From: Undaria pinnatifida
Taxonomy: Eukaryota > Sar > Phaeophyceae > Laminariales > Alariaceae
Assembly (NCBI GenBank): GCA_012845835.1
Contig: JABAKD010000027.1
Coordinates: forward strand, 4,295,465-4,359,464
DNA: 64,000 nt
Direction of reading: 5' to 3'
Part shown: one piece after another, positions 28,451-40,915 of the stretch
How the letters are laid out: each line of letters starts with the position of its first letter
How positions within the stretch are numbered: position 1 is the stretch's first letter
Made by a program: the position numbers and the translations under genes
Notes under the pieces: model-generated
The model's input: only the letters and a program-made list of their open reading frames with translations
Database searches by the model: none
Told to the model about the DNA's origin: nothing

Positions 28451-29217
28451 GCTGCTGCGTCAGAGGGGGCTATAGGCGTATTGGTTGAGGTGGCATACCG
28501 ATGCGAGTGCGTATTGTTACAAGTCGATGCCCATCGGCTGCAGGACTCTTGTCAGGTGTACCAGGTATGCAGCTGGACTGGGAATATGACATATTGCTAT
28601 ATATACTCTATACAGCGGTTACCACCGGCTATGAAACGACAACACAATCAATCAATCAAGCAATCAATCGATACCTACGTCGCCCTAGCCCGCCTAAATA
28701 ATTAGCGGCTACGCTCTGTATATACGAGGGTATACATTTAGTAAGCCCCACCAAACTTGCGGGGTGGGGGAGTTGGCGGTACAATAATAGGTACTACCGA
28801 ACACTCACAGATGCTCCCAGTGGGTGGGAATGAAGTAGGCTATGATAGGGGGAAATACTGGAGGCACTGCGACTACTGGCAGTATTTCAGGATATGGCAC
28901 TGCTCATACTACGAGCACTATCATATGATAAGAGCTGTATTTCGGGGTTCCATACTCTGGAGACTGCCTCACTTCAATCCAAGCATACTCGGAGTACGAA
29001 ATATACTGGGCGTATGTGTGGAGCTCTTGTTGTTCGTTTGCCTCTGTCTGCATGCTTGCCTGTTTCGTTTGCTGCTTGCTGGATGCTTGCTTGGCCTGCA
29101 GTCTACCCACCGGGGCACCAGCCGACGGTACACATTCTTCTGCCCATGAGATCAAGATACAAATACGCAAAAAACGATCCCACAGCACCCAACTCCAAAT
29201 ATATCACGTCTGACAGA

Positions 29218-29500
29218 TGACCGACAGATCACTTGATCCTCTAGAACTTGCAGGGAAGATCTGTATGGTCTAGCTCATGCTACCGGGTGGGAGCCGTACG
29301 ATCTGCATAATCTAGAAGATGTTCCACGGTTTGATATGTCCTCTCTATATACACATCCTGCGCAACATATCATAACCGCAGATGCAGGACCTATAATACG
29401 GATGATTTTGGTCCTGGTTACTAATAATATGTTCCCCCGTCATAGATCATCTACTGCAGATTATCAAGATTATCTAGATCGTGATCTGTCCGGGGTGTAT
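29218..29500 (+). repeat. GATC-rich dispersed element, copy 5
   Basis: It is nearly complete. The start GACCGACAGATCACTTGATC and the end GATCGTGATCTGTCCGGGGT are roughly inverted. In between it has ACCGGGTGGGAGCCGTACGA and CGCAGATGCAGGACC. Confidence 0.7.
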
Positions 29501-29663
29501 TTTTTTTGTCCACAAAATCATGGGCGCAGTTCTCACGGGTTTAGTAGCTTGGCCAAGAAAGGCCCTGCACAACTGCCCCTTCTTTTTGAGGGGCAAATCA
29601 CGTAGGATTAAAGGGCAAAGGGGTTACGACGTACTAATGAATTTATTAACCCTTTCGGGGAAC

Positions 29664-29705
<42 letters not shown>

Positions 29706-30871
29706 ATGTGCGGCATTACTGATCGTCTAGTGTAGGCACGCGGCAGGATGCTTAGCATCATCCTTGGTATGAAGCTGTTGGTATAGCGTGTTGTACAGCT
29801 CCATGGATTATATGCTACAACTGCAATAGTGTGGAACGTGACACTAAATATCGACCCTTACCTTGATCGAACTCACAGCTAACGTGCTTCAAACAGATTA
29901 AAAAAAATTACGGCCTAAGCCAACAGCTCGTTCTTATTTCGAATGATTGATTGATGCTGTACTCGTCAATTTACTTCGTCAACTTTTATACCTCCGAAGT
30001 CCCACGTGATTTCTATCCTCCGACATCGTCAGAACAAAAAGTGGCATAAGGCACCATGTAAATGCTCTCTTATAGCAAGAACCGCACTGCTGTCGTTCTT
30101 GCGGACAGACTACTTGGGAGTAGTGTGGAGTAACGTTTGCAGCAGTTAAAGTAAAACTGGGAGTATAGGCATTATTAATGGGCTGTTTTTTTAACACGAA
30201 TTGTAACAAAACAATGATTTGCATTGAAACCGGTACAGGACACGCCCTTCCTCTCGCAAAAAACCCAGCCTGGCCCAAAAATATGAGGTCCTCAAGTGGT
30301 GACGCGTACCCCGCACTGCATCTATTATAAGACAGTTATCGGCCCACATATAATACGCCCTTCAGGAAAGTGTGTAACATGTACAGCACCCAAACACAAG
30401 GTGTGTATAAGATGTACAACCTCGCGACGGACCTATAATATAAAGGAAGCAGGTGATGCAGCTTGCAAAATATGCGAAAGAGGAGTACGTAGCGACGGCT
30501 CGTCATTTTGGCCTTAGCGAGCTTTTTCGTTCACTATATACCCGCATTTTCTTTCACCGCTGTGCCAGGTATCGACTACACCTTAGTTGGCATTCCCACC
30601 GGTTTGGGGTTGTTTGTCGTCCCGTCATATCATCATAGTCAAAAAGGAAAATCACGTTCTTGCAAAGTATCAAACGCAAAATAACATCTACCAGGTACAA
30701 TACTCAGTAACAAATACCAGGCATATACACACAATACCAGGTACCAGTAACCGATAACAAAAAGGAGAACCATCACGCGGAGCCATTTCGCATCTTTTTT
30801 TTTTCCACGTGCTGACGTCGTTCCGGAGCTATGTACGTTTGATCCATGAATACAAACATCACAAGCATACG

Positions 30872-31110
30872 CACGTCGGGCAGATCACCAATCTCGACTT
30901 CATGATCTAGCTCATGTTACCGGGTGGGAGCCGTACGATCTGCATGATTTAACAAACGTTTCCAGGGTTGGATCTGTACTCTTGTGTACAGATCCTGCAC
31001 AAGATCTCAAAACAGCAGATACAGGGTGCCCTGCTGTAGATTATCTAGATGATCTAGATGATCCTAGATTATCTAGATCATGATCTAGTGATCCGCCCGA
31101 GGTGTGCGAG
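30872..31110 (+). repeat. GATC-rich dispersed element, copy 6
   Basis: It has CGTCGGGCAGATCACCAATC, an internal deletion of the GGGAAGATCTG part, ACCGGGTGGGAGCCGTACGA, GTTTCCAGGGTTGGATCTGT, GCAGATACAGGGTGCC and repeated GATGATCTAGATGATC. Confidence 0.7.
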
Positions 31111-32694
31111 CACACCAGATCACACTGCACGACACTTGCCAGCAGGAGTACAACAGCAGTAATCTATGTGGGCTCAAGATATGACAGCACAAAATCACTT
31201 ACTGTCATGGACATGACAGAGTTGAAAGGAAAAGTTACTATTGCCATAGATAAAAAGTTATTGCCAGTGAAAGAGTTAATGTCATACCAGGTAGTTGTTT
31301 ACGGTCATCGTTATGACAGCAAACAGCTGCTGTCATAGCTTCATACCAGGTAGCCCATACTAGGCAGCATTGAAATTAACTTGCGATCTTCGTCTACATG
31401 AACAACATATCATAGCCCACAGCAGGCTGCACGATGGGCGACGAAGGCTAGGCGGTGGGGCGTCCTTCCCCTATTAGTGCTATCAATTGTCATCGTTAGT
31501 ATTAACAGTATAGCATACAATCCGGCTCTATCTGAACACTCACTTTTTCATATTAACCTATTAATAAAGGATTTGATGCTGAATGCTCGACGTAAAAAGC
31601 AATGCATTGCTGCTGCTGCTGCCGCTGCTACCGCTGCTACCTGCCGCTGCTACCGCTGCTACCACTGTTGCTGCAGTAACTTGCTGGAAGGTGCAACAAA
31701 GGTAAGGAACCAAAACAGGAGCAACTATCAAAAGTGCCTTACAGCAGGGCAGCAATTAGCTGTTGCGCTGGCGCAACGGTCTCAACAGCTGTTTCGCGCG
31801 GAACGCGCGTTTCGTGCCGCGCAACTTTTTCAGGCGAAAAAAATGTTGTACAAAAAGTTTTTTGCCTTTACTGTTTTCACCGTAGGCGAAACAAAAATGT
31901 TTTAGGTGTCTTAACGCACTTTGCCAAGTGTTTTTCGGGCCTACATTCACGCAAGCATCGCAAAAGTTTGCCTCTGCCGACGCCTACGCGGGGGGCGACC
32001 TCCGGTGGCTCCCCGGCGCCCCCCCGGGGCGCAACACGCCTTCCGGCTCCTGTTGTGTGGATTCCTAATAAATGCCCAGACCTATAGCTGCTATAACCAG
32101 AACACCACGAACCGCTCCTGCTTTTTTAACAACTCAAGAGACTACAATCTCAAGGGGGGCAGGATGGGAGGAATATACAAAAACGCCTACGTTGAGTAAA
32201 TAGATCAATAGTACCTTGCACATGACCCATGGCGGGCATGGACACTGGGGGTACTGCATGTCGACGGGTGGAAATAGCAGTTTTATGTGAAGAACACACA
32301 CATGACCGATGGCAGTGACATCGACAACACGGCCACGCCTACGCCGGCGTTGTTCGTGATCCACATCGGACGATGCGAGTAACACCAGTACCAGGTACCG
32401 TGGTGGGCCATCAGTGAAAAGAGGAGGGCACATTGCCAGACGACAATACAAAGCGGGCTACCAGCCAGCTTTCTGTACTCTGCCGTATGCTTCGCTTGTC
32501 TGCTGCCAATAATAGCCGTGTCCTTGTCTCTCCCCAATGCAACCTCAACCCAACACGTGCTTGCTCTATCACGTAAGTAGACGTCCCCGAATCAAACACG
32601 CCTCCCATACATTAAGATTCAATATCGCTCCACAAACCCCAGATTTCCCACGTTCAATCTTCCACACTAAAGCGCGACCCCGAACTATCCCGGA

Positions 32695-32727
32695 ACAGCA
32701 GTAGCAGTAGTAGTAGTAGCAGTAGTA

Positions 32728-32766
<39 letters not shown>

Positions 32767-32860
32767 CAGCAGCAGCGGTAGTAGCAGTATTAAAGTCGTA
32801 GTATAGTATTAGTACAGCAGTAGTAGCAGCAGTAGTAGTAGTAGCAGCAGCAGGAGCAGT

Positions 32861-32915
<55 letters not shown>

Positions 32916-32925
32916 CGGTACTCTG
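32695..32925. repeat. (GTA)n / (GCA)n trinucleotide array
   Basis: Intergenic AGT/GTA repeats with AGC blocks, about 230 bp. Confidence 0.9.
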
Positions 32926-34444
32926 CGGGACGAGGTCGTGACAAGCGATCACCACCGGACCAAACTGGGAGGCGTCACTACACGATACGGCGCTAACGCG
33001 GGATCATGCAAGCACTACCGCGGGATCACACATGAACCAAGTACAAGGTATCGGCGGTACAACATGTACCTCGCACCCAACTTTTTCCTATCCAAGCCAA
33101 GAACAGTACGCTCATGGTTTCGTGAGAGATAACTTGAGGTGCAGGTGGGAACGCCCTGTGGTTGAACTATCAACACCAGGAATACGGGTAGGATCATTCA
33201 TGCCCGCCAAATACGTCAGGAGACGGTTCGGTCCGTCAAGGTAAAACGTTCAGCGGTCAAGGTTAAAAAACCAATCGCTCCACACTAAAACCTAGTAGGT
33301 TGGCGTCAAGGTACATTATTGGAAATTTGCCGTCAAATCCGTCTGTCATTGGCTGAAAGTGCCGTCTCGTGACATCTTTGCAGCGTTTGACCTCAGAGCT
33401 TGGTTTTTCTAGGGTGAAGAATAGGCACGGACGGGTGTGCTGATTGTCGAAGGGTAGAAATAACGCTTGGATGTGAAGAACACCCACTACACACGCACGC
33501 ACAAACACCCACGCGCACACATGCCGCACAGCAGCACCAGCACGTTGCATTTCTTCATTGCAGCTGAGGTGGGTGTGGGCGGGGTCATGTGTTTGAAATT
33601 ACCATTCATTTTCAAATCTGATACTCCAGCAGTCCCAGCAGCCCGGGCTGGCTTTGTGTGGCCGGTGCAGTTAATCGTCATCTGTTGCCGTTCGTTTTCA
33701 TTCCTGTCCCAAAAGGTTTGCCGTGTGTCTACTCGTACTGGTATATCACGATACAAATGAACGACGAATTCCTATCGTCCACGTATAAGGTTCCCTCCGG
33801 ATGTGGCTGGCTCAAATTCCCGGGGGTATCGCAAATGTAAAGGGAGAATCGCAAATGTAAAGGGAGAACACAGTCGTTCCGACCATATGAGGGCGACATC
33901 AGGTGCTCTTCAAATATAAAATAGCTCTTGCGAACTAAAGAAAAACTTCGAAGCGCAGCGTAAATAACAAGAGAAAGCAACATAACACCGACCGGCCCTA
34001 CAAACTTTATAGTGCACCGGTAGTTACGAGGTGTACGAGTGTACGCACAATGGTGGCCCCTCCCTTAGTGCGGTGCCTTGCCGGACAACCGTGCACCAGC
34101 ACTAAAATGGGATCCCGAACTTTCCCGGGACAGCAGCACTAGCGCGGTACCAGGTATGCTCCAAGACGAGGTCGCGACAAGAGATTTTCACCGCACTAAA
34201 CTGGCGTCCTGCACTAGAGGTTACCGCACTAAACTAGGGTCCCGCATTAGAGGGTACTGGTGCTGTACTGCTGTTGTATTCCAAATTAACATGATTACTT
34301 TCCAGATCAACCTGCAAGGACTTCTTACATTGAGCGATCGTCTGAACCAGCAATAAGGTTGTCGATGTGCGCCGTGCATGCGACCATTTTTCGTTGGTGT
34401 TTATTGTGGTTTTTGTATCCCCGCTGAAGATCTGGTGGTGTTTT

Positions 34445-34862
34445 TATTATAACAATTAAAATACACTCCAGCTGTGAGATCGAAGATTTCGTCGAAACGC
34501 ATCTTTGCAAGCTGTGTGTGATACTCCGATCGCGGGTATTACGGGTTGTGTGTCCTCATTAAGGATATAGGTCGGCGACTCCCCTTGCAACTACAGTGTA
34601 GCTATCAGGGTCAACAGGGTGATGTTAGGCAGTCTGTGCGCGGAAACTATGGTATATATTATAAAAAATAAAAATACACTCCAGCTGTGAGATCGAAGAT
34701 TTCGTCGAAACTCATCTTTGCAAGCTGTGTGTGATACTCCGATCGCGCGCATTACGAGTTGTGTGTCCTCATTAAGGATATAGGTCGGCGACTCCCCTTA
34801 CAACTACAGGGTAGCTATCAGGGTCAACAGGATGATTTTAGTCAGTCTGTGAGCGGAAACTA
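34445..34862 (+). repeat. Two-copy tandem duplication, unit about 220 bp
   Basis: The units from about 34,445 and 34,665 share AAATACACTCCAGCTGTGAG, GGATATAGGTCGGCGACTCC and TAGCTATCAGGGTCAACAGG, with about 95% identity by eye. Each contains the 60-bp core repeat (AGCTGTGAGATCG...TTTGCAAGCTG). Confidence 0.85.
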
Positions 34863-35332
34863 TAAAACCCGTTTCTGAGGGGGACAAAATCTGACAGCTG
34901 TGGAGGAAATGTATCCTTTTATCAAGTGAATCTTGTAAGTCGAATAACCGGTGAGGGGGGGGGGCGGAGTTTTGAAGGACGTGGGGGCCTGGTTTTGATC
35001 AAAAGCGAGCGGGTTTGGAGGGGGGGGGGGGAGGGGGGGGGAAGGGGGGGGCAATTTTTGTGCATGTAAGCTATAAATCCTTTCAAGGGGATAAATCTGA
35101 CGGTTTTGGCACCAGTTTATTATTGGGGGGGGGGGGGGGGGGGTTGGGCGGGGGTGGGGCGTGTGGGGCAGCTCAATATGTGCGTGGAAACTACATTATT
35201 TTGAGGGGATAAATGTGACGGTTTTAATGCATCAGTTTATCATGTATATCCTGGGGTAAGTCGTACAATATATATATGTATTCATACAACCTTCAATTAT
35301 TGTCTCGTGTCTTCACACACATGTACTTTCCA

Positions 35333-35490
35333 GCTTCTGGACAAGCCGTGGTCACAGTTGTCGTCCCTTCTCCCCCCCTGTTTTTGCCTCCAATTTTTAT
35401 CGCGCATAGGGTTCAGCAATCCCACTGCTCGTCGATTTTTCATCGAGTGTTGCTAACTCACGCTCTCGCGCTTTCCGCAAGTCAATATTA
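35333..35490 (-). repeat. tRNA-derived SINE, copy 2 (head missing)
   Basis: It is the reverse complement of the body of the copies at 1,571 and 62,600 (GACAAGCCGTGG, ATTTTTATCGCGCATAGGG, GTGTTGCTAACTCACGCT). Similarity stops at about 35,490, before the tRNA-like part, so it is truncated at its 5' end, as is usual for retroposed copies. Confidence 0.7.
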
Positions 35491-38175
35491 TATTGATCAA
35501 GACCACGAGGACATTTGCAAGCTATCCCCGGACAGGGTTAAAGCTAGGTGGGGCGGTCTAGAGGGCTGCGAGAGCTTCAGCCACGTGATATGAGAGGTCC
35601 TTTGCGTGCTATTACGTACCAAGGTACCAGGTACCACGTCCCGGGTATCATATACCTTTACCCTTGTATTATAGCATTAGGGTAGACTAGATATGCTGCT
35701 GCAGGGATTCGCTATCGTAAGAACGCTGGCTGGCTGGTGTGTCGGAGGGTACGGGCCCGGCGGGAATGTGCGAAACGCAAGGTCCGGGGATAGCTCCTAG
35801 ATATCCCCTTCGTTGTGAGTTACATATCACCTTGCAGATTACAGCAGCATGTTGTGCGTGGTATAATTCGTCGTCGCAGCATGATTTTGTGTTGAACATG
35901 CGAAGCTTTGACATGCCTTGGGGCGAGCTGCTGGGAGTGAGTGGGTTGTACCTCTGGAACTCATGAGCAAAGCTCGATACCAGCTGTATGATGAAAACTC
36001 TGCCGCTGCTGTGTTGAAAGTACCGTCCCATGCAGTTCTACGTGAAGTTGATGTTCTAATCGAAGCGGTACGCAGCAAGGCAGAATCATCCGAAAGCACG
36101 TACAGCAGTACCAAGTACACCATTTTCCGTATCCTCCTAGTATGGACCACCCACCTGTCTGTGGTACCGGGGGCATTTCGAGAGCAGCATCGCTTGCCAT
36201 CAAGGGGGTTTTGATTTTGATCGACAACACTGCTGCCCTGTAGCTACTATTAATACTGTCCTGCCTGTCCTTGTTAGCGGCTGGTTTTTGCCGTAAAACT
36301 AACCACTCCCGCAGCGTCGTTTCTTGATGTCATGACGTCGACGGTAATATGCTGTGGCGTGTACGATACTACTAATTAGCATACCGTTAGTACTCAGCTC
36401 GTTGAAGGAAGGTACGTATTGACTTTGCAACACCGGCTAGCTGGCGCCCGGTTTGTAGTCTATCTCCTATAAGCGTGGGAAAATATATACGAAACTTGAA
36501 AAAGACCCAAATGATGAGTATGAAAAGTGAAACATACCCACCGCCACAGCATCACAACGCGGGGCGGCAGCACGAAAAACAAAGAGCTTCCAGGAGGAGC
36601 TGTTCGGGGGTGTACCTAGCCTCCGCCGCAAAGAAAGCGAACTCATTTTGCTCTCAGCGGCGATTGCGTAGTTGGGCTGAGCTTGAAGCAATTAATCTAT
36701 CACAGCAGCAGCAGCTGTTTTTTGGGGTTCGCTCGGAAGCGAGAGACAAAGAAGAGAAGAGGGGAACAGAGGGAGAAAGGAGAGCAGAGGAGAAAAGAGA
36801 AAAAAGCACCTCGTGCAAATCAACTCCCTTCCATTTTTTCGACTATGGGTTCCCATCCCTAAAACTTGACAACATCGCCCGTGCGCACTCACCCCGTCAG
36901 GGCACCCCCGATAGCAGTCACTCGTTCTTTGGTACACACAGAGAGATTCCTTTGCCTTGTCCCTGTCTTCTCCTGTTTTTGTGCGTGTTTTTGTGTGCTT
37001 TTTTGCCCGGCTACGGATCTTCTTGAGGGCTATCAGCCCTCTTTGAAAACGCCTTTCCAACGTTTAGACCACCACTGTTTGGTTTGGTATCACTTTTTTA
37101 GGTTTAAGAAAAGTTCCTTTCACCTTGCCCGAGCGGAGTCACGCAACGAACCAGGTGAGAGCTCGCGCGAATCTCGTACATCGACGGTAGTCTGAGAGGT
37201 CTGTTGTGCTTGAACATGCCGGCGATGCGCTCACACGTTCATAATACCTGCGTCGAACCGTGCAAAATCCGAACCAGGCTTCATTTGCTGGGTGTCTTGG
37301 CACGATGGCACCGCGAGCATGGTGCCGTTTCTCAGACCCCTTCCACTTGTCTCACCACCCTCCTCGCCTCAAGCGTTTCGAGACACAACCTCGATAGACT
37401 CTCGTCATTATCGTTTCCTGTATCAGCCTTGGTGACCTTGCCGCGAATGTGGTCGCAAAACTCGAATAAAGCACGCGACGAAGAGCAAAGTCGCGCTTTC
37501 TCTTCCTAACGCGAGGCCCCCTCCCGTACGTCACTTGCTGTAAAGGACCCTTTTACAGAGCAATGCCTCCAATGATGTGCCTGGTATGCATTACCTGGTA
37601 GTGTTTTCGCGTGCTTGCGCCAGCAGACAACCTCGCACTGACGCCTTTCAGGTCATACCCCCTCCCTCCCTTCCCACCGCCAACTCCATCTGCCCTCCCT
37701 CTGACTTCCCATCTTGCTGTAACCACTGTTTTTTGTTTGCTTCAGACTGCGAACGTGATAATCGTGTAGCAACCGTCTTCTGCTCGTCCATCTTAGCTGC
37801 TGCAAGCGCACTCGCGGCTTGACCCACCAGAGGGTCGTTAGCGATGTTTCCCTCCCCAGTATTGCACGGGACCATCGGCTACTTCTGCGGGTGCATCTTT
37901 CTTCTCGCGGTGTTGAAGGCTGGACAGGTGGGTTCATCAGGTTCAAGGTCCATGCCAAGGTCCAGGCTCTGACCCCACGCGTACGTAGCGTAGGAGGGAC
38001 GTGTGCATACGTTACCCGAAAACTGATATCTGTCTTGTGGTATGACCCCAGAGCTCGTTTCTCTATTAATAGGAGACATGGGCACGGACAACATAAAATA
38101 GATATTATAAAAATATAATTGATATTTAGATACGTACGAGTGATGTTAGATCTGGCTCAAAATTCCCCACCTGAG

Positions 38176-38910
38176 GCCATTTCTTACACGGTCGGATTCC
38201 GCCAGTCGAAAACAGCCCTTTTCGACTGGACGTTTCTTGGACTGGATTGCTGGATTCTTCTGGTCCTGCCTCTTATCGTCAGTCGAGTCGATTTTATAGT
38301 TTTTGTGCTCTTCCTAGAGGCGGTTGGTGTGAGGGAGTCCTGCTGTATGGCAATCGAAAATTGGTTGGCAGCTTTGTGCTTCGCGCGTTCTTCGCGAGCA
38401 ATGCGTGCTTCGCTCGCGACGAACCTTCGTCCAAGCGGGTTGGTGGCCTTGGGCTTATCCGAAAGCCGCCAAAGCTACGTTCTTGGCGTTGCACTCAGCC
38501 GACAGCCGCCACAGCTACAGCAGGCGTCGCCGTTGTTGGCAAAATGGCATCAATAACGCGCGCTGCTGCCGTCGTGTGATACACGCTGCTGGCATGCGGA
38601 GCTAGGAGTGCCCCACGCTGACTTACGGCGAGAAGCAACAGCAGTGATAGCCAAGGCACCGTCGGCGGTGTTGTCTGATACTGCTGTGTGGTACCTAGTA
38701 TGGGTGTGTGGGCGTGTGGGTGTGTATTTTGCGATTGGATGAGCGATGCGATGGGTTAAAAAAACACGTAAAACTTTCTCGACCGGATTTTTCGACTGGC
38801 AGATCCAGTCGAAAAAGCCTTTTTTCGACTGTGTAAGAAAGACCGATTTGGGCTTCAGTCGATAACGGCCGTTTTCGACTGACAAATCCGACTGTATAAG
38901 AAATGGCTTA
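38176..38910. mobile_element. 735-bp inverted-repeat element
   Basis: The left end GGCCATTTCTTACACGGTCG, then GATTCCGCCAGTCGAAAACA, is mirrored at the right end by AGCCATTTCTTATACAGTCG, then GATTTGTCAGTCGAAAACGG (other strand), over about 43 bp with roughly 80% identity. Several further CAGTCGAAAA/TTTTCGACTG units lie just inside the right end. It contains no convincing transposase, so it is probably a non-autonomous DNA transposon. Target duplication is unclear. Confidence 0.7.
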
Positions 38911-39039
38911 AAGTAAAAAAACCAACACCTACCATTATAGAGGAGAAAAACAAAGGATGTATTTCAAACAAAACAATAGGACCCCTCCCATTAGAAAATC
39001 TCACCCACATACGAGTACATTACAAGTACCAGCAACGCA

Positions 39040-39100
39040 GCTTGCAAAGATGAGTATTGAGCCGAAATCCGTCGAACTCACGGCTGACGTCCTTCAAGTA
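39040..39100 (-). repeat. 60-bp core repeat family, inverted copy
   Basis: On the minus strand it reads ACGTCAGCCGTGAGTTCGAC followed by GGATTTCGGCTCAATACTCA and TCTTTGCAAGCTGCG, matching the copies near 12.6, 28.0 and 34.5 kb. Confidence 0.6.
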
Positions 39101-40159
39101 TTTTATAAAATAGGAGGCATCGGCACGGGCGCCGATTATGCTGGATGTAGATGGGTGGGAATATCAGTGTAATGTTGAAGAACACACGCACAGGTTGTAA
39201 CCGGCTATATGAATAGCGCACTTGCTTTTGTTGCCGCTTTTCCCGCATGACAAGAACCGCTGATGTCGTAGCTACGGTTACAGCGAATCTGATTCGCTAA
39301 TGTGTTTTATTCCACAGGGCACACACGCGTGGTTTTTGCGACAGGGCATACACGCATGTTATCCCCCCTTGCGCCCGTGCCTTTCGTCGGCTCGTCTGCG
39401 CTAAAATCAAGTGTACAATACGGTAGGCGATGGAGTGTTTAGACATCTCTGCTCTGCGGAGTAGCCAGTACCTGGTACCAATCCAGCATGAACGACAACC
39501 TGCAATATTCAAAGTGCAATTCGCGATGCTGTTTGAAGGCGTTACAGTATACACGTTTTATGTACGTATGTAATGGGGGCTCGGTTTTATGTGCGGCAGC
39601 AGCTCGCGCAGCGACCGAATGGCCGTCAGTCACCACACGTATCTTACCGGGTTCCCCCGTCGCTTGCTTTGGCGGCGTTCGTTTTTAACGCTCCGCAGTG
39701 TACGGGAAAGATCACGAAGGACAACACGGGGATCGGCTTCACGGTGGTGATCATGTCCTCGATCTGCATGTGGATGCTCTGGTGAGGGACACCATAAGTA
39801 CTCGTATATATTAGCCGCAGCAATTGCAGCGGAAGCAACAAAAGCAGTAGCAGCACCGGCAGTAGCAGTAATATATAAGTAGTAGCAGCAGCTCGCAATG
39901 AATAGCAGAACCAGACACAGAAGCAGCAGTAGCAGCGCCTGCAGTAGCAGTAACACCAGTAGTAGCACCAGCTCCGGCAGTAGTGGCAGCAGCAGCACCA
40001 GCTCGTAAATAGTAGCAGAACCAGACACAAACAGCAGCAGCACCACCACCACCAGGCGTGGCGGAGTGACGATGAACCGTATCAGATCAACCGTTACATC
40101 GCACTCCACTTTCCCGAGCCATGTTTTCGGAGCCACCTGCGCTATCTGCATTTTCGGTG

Positions 40160-40915
40160 GAAGCCTTGCAAGCTTCCATGGAAGCTTCCATCGCTTCCAT
40201 GGAAGCGTGGAAGCTTCAGAAACTTCCACGGCATGAAAGCGTGGAAGCTTTCCGTGAACGTAACTTGAGGCTTCCGTGAATGCTTCCACGGAAAATTCTA
40301 CGGAAGTTACTTCCACGGAAGCTTCCGTGAAAGCTACTTTCGTGGAAGCTTTCACGGAAGAAAATTTGCTTCCACGGCTTTCACGGAAGCTTTCGTGGAA
40401 GAAAATTAGCTCCCACGGAAGCTTTCACGGAAGCTCTCACGGAAGATTCCCCGGAGTAAATTTGATTCCTCGAAAGTTTTCGCGGAAGCTTTCGTGGACG
40501 TAAATTGCTCTCACCGAAGCCTTCGCGGAAGTAAATTTGCTTCCACGGAAGCTTTCACGGAACCTCCCTAACCCCTAACCCTTCGTGAAAGCTTTCTACC
40601 GAAGCTTTCAACACGGAAGCTTTCGTGGAAGTAAATTGCTTTCACCGAAGCTTTTGCGGAAGTAAATTTGCTTCCACGGAAGCTTTCACGGAAGCTTTCA
40701 CGGAACCTAACGCTAACCCTAACCCCTAACCCTTCGTGGAAGCTTTCGTGGAAGTTACTTCCGTGAAAGCTTCCACTACTTCCATGAAAGCTTCCGTGGA
40801 AGCTACTTCCATGGAAGCTTTACCGGAAGCTTTCGTGGCAGCTTCCGCTTTTTTTCCCATGGAAGCTTCCATATCTTCCATGAAAGCTTCCACGGAAGCT
40901 TTCATGAGCTTCCAC
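40160..40915. repeat. GGAAGCTTCC minisatellite with telomere-like islands
   Basis: Dozens of 12- to 15-bp units alternate TTCCACGGAAGC, TTTCACGGAAGC, TTTCGTGGAAG and TTCCATGGAAGC. Units are often self-complementary (GGAAGCTTCC), so both strands look alike. Two short CCTAACCCCTAACCC islands interrupt the array (40,565-40,585 and 40,710-40,735). Confidence 0.85.

Noticed and set aside
38119-38556. 145-codon frame inside the 735-bp inverted-repeat element
   Set aside because: It starts in the flank, crosses the terminal repeat and shows no transposase motif.
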